From contig CAYYNB010000122.1 in the NCBI GenBank assembly GCA_964472565.1, positions 1-18,716 of the forward strand: a stretch of 18,716 nt of DNA, read 5' to 3'. The position numbers and the translations under genes were made by a program. Shown piece by piece: positions 13,905 through 18,716 of this stretch (within the stretch, counting starts at the first letter, position 1; each line of letters begins with the position of its first letter). Source of the DNA: DATAMF01 sp964472565. Its GTDB lineage: Bacteria; Chloroflexota; Anaerolineae; Aggregatilineales; Aggregatilineaceae. The notes below the pieces were generated by a model, which did not search any database, was not told the DNA's origin, and worked only from the letters and a program-made list of their open reading frames with translations.

Positions 13905-14423
13905 ATGGAACTTCAAACGGCGCTGGCAATCGTCGCCCCGCATGACGTGCAGGCGTTGGTCGTGCCGCTGCTCAAACAGTATTCGCCGGAGTTGTTGATC
14001 GTTTTCCCGGCGCATATCACCGTGTTATATCCCTTTGTCCCGCTGGATCGCCTCGAAGACGCCTGTGAGACGCTGCGCTCCCTCTGCGCGGACGTGGCCC
14101 CCTTCGAGATTACGCTCGCTGGGTATGATCGTTTCCCCGGCACCACGTTTTTAAATCCGGTCAATCCCGCCCCGATCCACCAGCTTTACGCGAAGATTCA
14201 CGCCCGGTTCCCCGACTATCTGCCCTATGGCGGCGCGTTCGGCCCGGACATCCACCCCCACATGACGGTTGCCCAGTTCAAAACCGAAGCCGACCAGCAG
14301 CAGACTATTTTTCCGTCCTATGCGCCGATCACGTTTCTCGCGCGGCGGCTGCATGTGTTATCCGGCCCCGGCACGCTGGATCGTCCCTGGTTAACCGAAG
14401 CCGTGATCCCGTTCGGCTTGTAG
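13905..14423 (+). CDS. 2H phosphoesterase / 2'-5' RNA ligase-like protein
   Basis: This 172-aa protein carries the two HxTx signatures of the 2H phosphoesterase superfamily: HITV (37-40, in FPAHITVLYPFVPL) and HMTV (119-122, in HPHMTVAQF). Their spacing of about 80 residues fits the two-fold barrel in which both His act on cyclic or 2'-5' phosphodiesters. Members include bacterial ThpR (LigT) and cyclic phosphodiesterases; the substrate here cannot be told. The ATG at 13905 has GGGGA 9 nt upstream; the frame is open further upstream, but without good starts or conserved sequence. It follows the SHOCT operon on the same strand after a 141-nt gap containing an inverted repeat, so it may or may not be co-transcribed. 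The convergent M42 gene ends 9 nt beyond it. Confidence 0.9.
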   Translation: MELQTALAIVAPHDVQALVVPLLKQYSPELLIVFPAHITVLYPFVPLDRLEDACETLRSLCADVAPFEITLAGYDRFPGTTFLNPVNPAPIHQLYAKIHARFPDYLPYGGAFGPDIHPHMTVAQFKTEADQQQTIFPSYAPITFLARRLHVLSGPGTLDRPWLTEAVIPFGL

Positions 14424-14432
14424 CTCGTCGGC

Positions 14433-15425
14433 TTACAGTTCAATCGGCTGGCTTAGAATCGCCGTCACCAGGTCCACCGTCGCTGCAATATCCCGCCGAT
14501 CTGCCGTTTCGCTCCGCGTGTGAACATACCGCACCGGGACAGCTACCGCGCCCGTCGGCACACCGGACCGCGCGATCTGGATCATGCGCCCGTCCTGGCT
14601 CCCCAAATCCAGCACTTCAAGCTGGTACGGAATCCCGGCTTCTTCCGCCCGCCGGATCATCAGTTCGCGAACTGCCGCAGGCACGATCAGCCCAACATCC
14701 TTCATTTTGATCGCCGTGCCCTTACCCAGTTCCACCGCCGTGAGCGGATTTTTGGGAGTGTCGCCCGTCGGCGTGACATCCAGCGCGATCCCAAAATGCG
14801 GATCGAGACCATACGCGGCGGGTTGTGTCCCCCGCGATCCGACTTCTTCCTGCACCGTGAACACAAAATAGACGGTATGCGGGGTGCCGCTTGCCTTCAG
14901 CCGCCGCATTACTTCGATCTGGACCGCGCAGCTTACCCGGTTATCCAGGCTCTTGCCGATCACCCGGTCCCCGCGCCATTCCACGTTGCCCACAAACGCC
15001 GCCGGATCGCCCACTCGGACATTGGCGCTGTGTTCGCCGTCGCTCGTATCCACGAAAAATCCGCTCGCTTCGGGCAGATTGCGCCGCTGCGTGAAGATAT
15101 TTTCTACCGCTACCGTGCCGGTCACGCCGCTTTCAAACCGCACTCGCGCCCCCAACAGCGTCGCTTGCAGCAGCGTTCCGATCTGGCTGAACCGCGCGAA
15201 TCCATTGCGATCAATATGGCTGACGATCAACCCGATCTCGTCCATGTGCGCAGCAGTCATCACGCGTAAATTCCCGCTCCCCACCCGGCAGATCAGGTTG
15301 CCCAGTGCGTCCACGCGGATTTCATCGGCCAGCCCCTGCACTTCCTCGCGGATCAGTTCGCGGACCTGATGTTCATAGCCTGATGGTCCCCAGGCTTCAG
15401 CTAATTTTTTGATGAGTGTTTCCAT
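14433..15425 (-). CDS. M42 family metallopeptidase (paralogue 3)
   Basis: This 330-aa cytoplasmic di-metal aminopeptidase is of the glutamyl aminopeptidase/TET type. All expected residues are present: H60 (TAAHMDEIGLIV), D161 (KSLDNRVSC), catalytic E193 and metal ligand E194 (VQEEVGSRG), D216 (IALDVTPTG) and H302 (VRYVHTRSE). The usual GGTDA segment is GSQDG (275-279), a small change that may alter substrate choice. M42 enzymes remove N-terminal residues from peptides and usually form dodecameric tetrahedra. It is the last of three consecutive M42 genes on this strand, starting 43 nt after the previous stop. No promoter or terminator is visible around it, so operon read-through is likely. The start METLIKKLAE aligns with the starts of its paralogues. 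Confidence 0.95.
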   Translation of the reverse strand: METLIKKLAEAWGPSGYEHQVRELIREEVQGLADEIRVDALGNLICRVGSGNLRVMTAAHMDEIGLIVSHIDRNGFARFSQIGTLLQATLLGARVRFESGVTGTVAVENIFTQRRNLPEASGFFVDTSDGEHSANVRVGDPAAFVGNVEWRGDRVIGKSLDNRVSCAVQIEVMRRLKASGTPHTVYFVFTVQEEVGSRGTQPAAYGLDPHFGIALDVTPTGDTPKNPLTAVELGKGTAIKMKDVGLIVPAAVRELMIRRAEEAGIPYQLEVLDLGSQDGRMIQIARSGVPTGAVAVPVRYVHTRSETADRRDIAATVDLVTAILSQPIEL

Positions 15426-15468
15426 AAGAATCCCCAGTATGGTGTGATGAATTGAACCCGACTAACAA

Positions 15469-16518
15469 CTAACGCCAAATCACGTCTTCCGTCAGCGCCA
15501 TCATCCCCGCCCGCACCAATCGACTCTGGTTGTCCCAGTCGCTCAGATTCATCACCAGATGCGGCCCATGCAGATAGCGGCAGGGATTCGCTATAACCAC
15601 ACTCGGAATCCCGGCGTTGCTGCGGTGAATAATACCCGCATCCGTGCCGCCCGCGTGCTGCGGTGATCGAAATTGGTGCGGTATCCCTTCCCGATCCGCC
15701 ACCGCCACCATATGCCGCACGAGGCGCGGATCGGTGATCATTGACGCATCCATCACCGTGATCGCCGGGCCGTGTCCCATTTTGGTGATCGTCGTCTGAT
15801 CCGGTTCGTCGGGGTCTTCCGGCAGATCGTGGCAGGCCGTCGTTTCCAGGATAAACGCCACGTCCGGCTGGATGCGCTGCGCCGCGACTCGCGCCCCACG
15901 CAGCCCGACCTCTTCCTGTACCGTGAACGCCACATGCAGATCAAACGGGAACCGCTCGCCCTGAATCAGCCGGATCAGCGAGGCGCACCCCGCCCGATCA
16001 TCGAACGCTTTCCCGCGCACCGTCGGCCCCAGTTCGACCATTTTGCTGTCGAATGCGATCAAATCCCCCGGTTCAGCCGCGCTCTGTGCGCCGTCTTTAT
16101 TCGTCGCGCCAATATCGATCCGCAGCCGCTCAATCTCCACTGTATCATCGCTCTTGTTGAGATGAATCGGCACCCACGTCACGACGCCCGGCACTTTGTC
16201 TTTTCCCACCAGCACCCGCGCGCCCGGCAGAATCCGCGCGTCCAGTCCGCCCACCTGCCGGAACCGGATCGATCCGTCGCTGTCGGAGCCTATGACCATC
16301 ATGCCGACTTCGTCCATATGCGCCGCCGCCATCACCCGCAGCTTGATCTGTCCGGTTCCGCGCCGCACCGCCAGCAGATTCCCCATCGGATCGATCTGAA
16401 TATCCTCAACATAATCGCGTATCCGCTGGATGATCAGGTGGCGCACCGCGTCTTCATCATTCGACACGCCAATCGCATCCACCAGTTCGCGCAAAAGTTC
16501 AATCGTTTCTGCTTCCAT
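15469..16518 (-). CDS. M42 family metallopeptidase (paralogue 2)
   Basis: This 349-aa M42 aminopeptidase has H67 (AAAHMDEVGMMV), D173 (KAFDDRAGC), catalytic E202 and ligand E203 (VQEEVGLRG), and H317 (CRYLHGPH). The fifth metal ligand, Asp in its neighbours, is Glu here (E225 in FILETTACHDLPE), a variant I recall from the FrvX/YsdC-like branch. It keeps GGTDAGIIH (290-298). The three tandem paralogues are therefore not recent copies. The start at 16518 aligns with paralogue starts and has GGGAG 4 nt upstream; an ATG at 16536 with GGAAGG 8 nt upstream is a real alternative adding six residues. The 100-nt gap to the upstream M42 gene holds a hairpin repeat, and frames extended further upstream would translate that repeat. 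Confidence 0.94.
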   Translation of the reverse strand: MEAETIELLRELVDAIGVSNDEDAVRHLIIQRIRDYVEDIQIDPMGNLLAVRRGTGQIKLRVMAAAHMDEVGMMVIGSDSDGSIRFRQVGGLDARILPGARVLVGKDKVPGVVTWVPIHLNKSDDTVEIERLRIDIGATNKDGAQSAAEPGDLIAFDSKMVELGPTVRGKAFDDRAGCASLIRLIQGERFPFDLHVAFTVQEEVGLRGARVAAQRIQPDVAFILETTACHDLPEDPDEPDQTTITKMGHGPAITVMDASMITDPRLVRHMVAVADREGIPHQFRSPQHAGGTDAGIIHRSNAGIPSVVIANPCRYLHGPHLVMNLSDWDNQSRLVRAGMMALTEDVIWR

Positions 16519-16548
16519 ACCGCTCCCATCATCCATACGCCCAACCTT

Positions 16549-16617
16549 CCCCCTCTTCCAACTCGCTTGGAGAGGGGGACCGAGGGGGTGAGGTTCGCTT
16601 TTCTGGGGGATAGGGGT
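16549..16617. repeat. Intergenic hairpin repeat, copy 1
   Basis: An imperfect palindrome (CCCCCTC at 16549-16555 through GAGGGGG at 16572-16578, with inner TCCAA/TTGGA) is followed by G-rich stretches including GGGGGATAGGGGT (16605-16617). The latter is identical to 18415-18427. It lies between two M42 genes. Confidence 0.75.
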
Positions 16618-16618
16618 T

Positions 16619-17674
16619 CTACATCCCCCACTCAATCTCATTCAAAAAATCCGGCGTCAGCCCGGCCACGAACGCCGCCAGCAGCCGCCCCGCCCGTATC
16701 ACATCTTTCACATCCACCACTTCCACCGGCGTATGCATATTCCGCACTGGGATGCTGATCAGCAGCGACGGCACTCCCTCACGGCTCACCTGGATCAACC
16801 ATGCATCGGTGCCGCTGTTGCCCGGCAAAACTTCCGTCTGGAGTTTCATTTCCAGGTCTTTTGCCAGGTCGCGCATCACCTTAAACAGCTTGGGGTGGAA
16901 ATTCGGCCCGCGTCCGAGCGTTGGCCCCTCACCGAGTTTGAAGCCTTCATCCTCACCGACGCCGTACTGCGTGCCAAACGTCGTATCAATCGCAATCGCC
17001 ATATCCGGCTGCACGGCATACGCTGCCGTAAGTGCGCCATACGCGCCGACTTCCTCCTGGACCGACGCCACCGCCACCACATCCCATGCATGGCTGCGCC
17101 GCGTCAGTTCATCCAGACACGCCGTCACCGCCGCTACCGACACCCGGTTATCCAGCGCTTTGCCATACAGCCGCTCCCCCTTGAGATCAGTCGGCGGTGT
17201 GTCAAACGTGATGATGTCTCCGATCCGCACCAACTGCGCGACCTCTTCCGCCGGCAGTCCCACATCGATCCACAGTTCCTGTGCTGAGGGATACTTTTTC
17301 CGGTTGCGGGCCATATGCGGCGGCGCGGCCCCAAACACGCCCGGCAGCGTGCGCCGCCCATGCACCAGCACCGTCTGCATCAGCAGCACCCGGTAATCGA
17401 TCCCGCCCAGGTTGCTCGTGCGGATAAATCCATCCCGGACCTCACTCACGATCAGCCCGATCTCATCCATATGCGCACTGAGCATCACTTTGCGGCGCGG
17501 TTCGGGGCCGTTGCCCCGCTTGACCGCGATCAGGCTGCCGAGGCCATCCGTATACTGTTCATCGCTGCGCGTGGCCCACTCAGCGCGGATCACCTCGCGC
17601 ACCGGGCCTTCATGCCCCGCTGGTGCGGCGGTCTGGCTTAACGTTTTGATATGAGATTTGATGTCGAACGGCAT
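16619..17674 (-). CDS. M42 family metallopeptidase (paralogue 1)
   Basis: This 351-aa M42 aminopeptidase has the complete metal site: H68 (LSAHMDEIGLIV), D175 (KALDNRVSV), catalytic E207 and ligand E208 (VQEEVGAYG), D230 (IAIDTTFG) and H314 (VRNMHTPVE). These positions nearly match archaeal TET peptidases. The GTDAW segment (288-292) stands where others have GGTDA. An Arg/Lys-rich insert (MARNRKKYPSAQ, about 121-132) is absent from the other two paralogues here. It is the first of three M42 genes in a row, so it is probably the lead gene of that unit. A convincing promoter is not visible in the 99-nt gap upstream, which holds a hairpin repeat. The ATG at 17674 has only a weak purine-rich ribosome site. 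Confidence 0.95.
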   Translation of the reverse strand: MPFDIKSHIKTLSQTAAPAGHEGPVREVIRAEWATRSDEQYTDGLGSLIAVKRGNGPEPRRKVMLSAHMDEIGLIVSEVRDGFIRTSNLGGIDYRVLLMQTVLVHGRRTLPGVFGAAPPHMARNRKKYPSAQELWIDVGLPAEEVAQLVRIGDIITFDTPPTDLKGERLYGKALDNRVSVAAVTACLDELTRRSHAWDVVAVASVQEEVGAYGALTAAYAVQPDMAIAIDTTFGTQYGVGEDEGFKLGEGPTLGRGPNFHPKLFKVMRDLAKDLEMKLQTEVLPGNSGTDAWLIQVSREGVPSLLISIPVRNMHTPVEVVDVKDVIRAGRLLAAFVAGLTPDFLNEIEWGM

Positions 17675-17725
17675 AGGTTTCTTTCACTATTGAGTTTTTT
17701 AAGACCATCCCCTGGATATGTTTGA

Positions 17726-17763
17726 CTCCCCTTTCCTTAGGAAAGAGGGAAGAGGGGATGGAG
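17726..17763. repeat. Intergenic hairpin repeat, copy 2 (diverged)
   Basis: CTTTCC-TTA-GGAAAG forms a short perfect hairpin flanked by CCC and AGGG, followed by a G-rich AGAGGGGATGG tail. It has the same layout as the copies at 16549 and 18389 but is more diverged. It fills the gap between the Pro/Thr-rich gene and M42 paralogue 1. Confidence 0.55.
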
Positions 17764-17773
17764 TAAACGCAGG

Positions 17774-18310
17774 CTAAGGGGCTGGTACCAACCCCTCTTG
17801 GGTGGGGGATGGCTCCAGCGGTGGATCGGTGGGCGGTGGTACATCCGTCGGTACGTCGGTTGGCGGCGGTACATCCGTGGGGGGCGCAGTCGTGGCCGAC
17901 GGCGCTAAGGTCGCGGATGGTTGCAGCGTCGGTGTCGGATACGGTGTGACGGTTGGCGCGTTGGTCGGCTGGATAATCTGGTAGGTCGGCGTCATCGTCA
18001 TCGTCCAGGTCGGCCAGATAAACGCGGTTGCCGTCGCGTAGATCGTCAATTGGGTGGGAGTCGGGCGCAGTGGATCGCGGGTCGAAGTCGGCGTTCCCGA
18101 ACGCGGGCTGGGCGACACCTGCGATGTGGATCCGGCCAGTGGCGGGCGCTGATTCTCTTGGGATGACGGGGTATCTTCTTTGGTGTCTTCCGGTGCCGAT
18201 GCCAGCAGCACCGCTCCGAGACAATAACACGGCAGCGTAATCAGAATAATCGCCAGCAGCATAAATCGGACAGTTCGCTGGTTATTGCCGGAGAAAAGAT
18301 CGAAACCCAT
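17774..18310 (-). CDS. Pro/Thr-rich membrane-anchored protein
   Basis: This 178-aa protein has a short N-terminal cytoplasmic stretch, one transmembrane helix (about 15-37; FMLLAIILITLPCYCLGAVL), and a low-complexity Ser/Thr/Pro tail for the remaining 140 residues. The tail ends with near repeats of TDVPPP (145-163). Two Cys sit in the helix, but the context does not match a lipobox, so anchoring by the helix is more likely. Such tails are usually extended and often glycosylated on the cell surface, which is inference. A consensus promoter lies 33 nt upstream and GAGG lies 7 nt before the ATG. A frame overlapping it on the same strand is a shadow. It precedes the M42 genes, but the repeat between them makes a shared transcript uncertain. 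Confidence 0.8.
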   Translation of the reverse strand: MGFDLFSGNNQRTVRFMLLAIILITLPCYCLGAVLLASAPEDTKEDTPSSQENQRPPLAGSTSQVSPSPRSGTPTSTRDPLRPTPTQLTIYATATAFIWPTWTMTMTPTYQIIQPTNAPTVTPYPTPTLQPSATLAPSATTAPPTDVPPPTDVPTDVPPPTDPPLEPSPTQEGLVPAP

Positions 18311-18342
18311 TCCTGCGCCTCATGTCTTCACGTGATGTCCGA

Positions 18343-18371
18343 ATGGTAGCACGCTCCCCCCCGTGTGTCAA
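18343..18371 (-). promoter_or_regulatory. Promoter of the Pro/Thr-rich protein gene
   Basis: On the minus strand a perfect -35 TTGACA (18366-18371), a 17-nt spacer and an extended -10 TGCTACCAT (hexamer 18343-18348) predict a start near 18336 and a leader of about 26 nt. Confidence 0.8.
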
Positions 18372-18388
18372 AGCCGCGCCCTGCGCCT

Positions 18389-18427
18389 CCTTTCTCCGCG
18401 CGAGGAAAGGGGCCGGGGGATAGGGGT
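18389..18427. repeat. Intergenic hairpin repeat, copy 3
   Basis: CCTTTCTC-CGCGC-GAGGAAAGG forms a near-perfect hairpin, followed by GGGGGATAGGGGT at 18415-18427, identical to the tail of copy 1. It lies just upstream of the promoter at 18343-18371. Confidence 0.75.
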
Positions 18428-18454
18428 GAACCTCTGTAACCCCCACATTATTAA

Positions 18455-18491
18455 CCATCCAAGTTCACCATCGAAGTTAGCCATCCAATGG
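18455..18491 (+). repeat. Three 13-bp direct repeats
   Basis: CCATCCAAGTT, CCATCGAAGTT and CCATCCAATGG start at 18455, 18468 and 18481, exactly 13 nt apart. They end three bases before the -35 of a promoter-like sequence and may be regulator binding sites. Confidence 0.55.
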
Positions 18492-18493
18492 TG

Positions 18494-18522
18494 ATGATAA
18501 TTCGGAACATATGTGCTATCCT
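18494..18522 (+). promoter_or_regulatory. Candidate promoter at the right edge
   Basis: An ATGATA (-35, four of six matches), a 17-nt spacer and an extended -10 TGCTATCCT (hexamer 18517-18522) are present. No gene is readable downstream before the window ends. Confidence 0.4.
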
Positions 18523-18716
18523 GTATCTACATGTCACCGCACTTTTACAACTCAACCCGGAAACGCAAGGGAGGGCAAAAAATCGCCCCAATTTTACAAA
18601 CCCCCCACTTTGTAGAACTTCTCAGGTTCAAAACGCCAAAAGCGGGGGGGGGGGGGACCGACCTAGGTGGCCAAAAATTGCCGGGGGGCGGGGGGGGTAA
18701 GAAGGGTTTTTGCCGG
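18523..18716. other. Non-coding, G-homopolymer-rich end of unclear quality
   Basis: I see no convincing gene here. A run of 13 G (18644-18656) and later runs of 6 and 8 G are unlike anything else in the window and resemble sequencing or assembly noise at a contig end. A small frame crossing this stretch has no support. Confidence 0.5.

Noticed and set aside
15772..16758. A 328-codon plus-strand frame, and a 249-codon one at 14520-15269, opposite the M42 genes
   Set aside because: Both are His/Arg-rich shadows of genes with complete M42 metal sites.
18455..18491. CRISPR array
   Set aside because: The repeats are only 13 bp, contiguous without spacers, and number three.

Overview
The window looks like a chromosomal segment of a GC-rich bacterium, most likely a member of the Chloroflexota (Anaerolineae-like). 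The basis is gene style rather than a marker gene. There are long Pro/Thr/Glu-rich proteins, a threonyl-tRNA synthetase without a TGS domain under a T-box riboswitch, a DUF2089/DUF4097 operon, a lone Flp pilin and tandem M42 peptidases. This assignment is inference; no rRNA or tRNA is present to settle it.

Layout, left to right. (1) Positions 1-3337, minus strand: a four-gene operon read from an extended -10 promoter that appears to start its transcript at the first codon. It encodes an 85-aa protein, a membrane-anchored protein that may belong to DUF6754, a six-helix membrane protein, and a very acidic protein built around recurring Pro-x-Trp motifs that runs off the left edge. (2) Positions 3418-6218, plus strand: a consensus promoter, a transcriptional T-box leader with probable threonine specifier ACC, an uncharacterised 118-aa gene, a short Thr-rich open frame with a nested stem-loop, thrS, and a strong terminator. 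(3) Positions 6265-9415, plus strand: an EamA-type transporter, an unknown two-helix membrane protein, and a dihydroorotate-dehydrogenase-like protein that lacks the usual catalytic residues. (4) Positions 9384-10245, minus strand: a VanZ-like membrane protein and a single-gene Flp pilin unit with its own promoter and terminator. (5) Positions 10322-14423, plus strand: an operon with a consensus promoter encoding a DUF2089 zinc-ribbon/HTH regulator, a small SHOCT-like protein, a DUF4097-type beta-repeat protein, a GNAT acetyltransferase, a second small SHOCT-like paralogue, and then a 2H phosphoesterase. (6) Positions 14433-18371, minus strand: three consecutive M42 aminopeptidase paralogues and a Pro/Thr-rich membrane-anchored protein with a consensus promoter. 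(7) Positions 18372-18716: a hairpin repeat, three 13-bp direct repeats in front of a promoter-like sequence, then G-homopolymer-rich sequence that may be a poor-quality contig end.

The most distinctive features are the following. Region 5 is a modular operon in which four proteins carry the same short SHOCT-like helical module, recalling LiaX/YvlB-type envelope-stress systems but with a different gene set. The thrS leader region may carry two layers of threonine sensing. The Trp-motif protein has a 20-residue tandem repeat and many spaced PDWL/PxWF motifs. The intergenic hairpin repeats occur only around the M42 cluster within this window.
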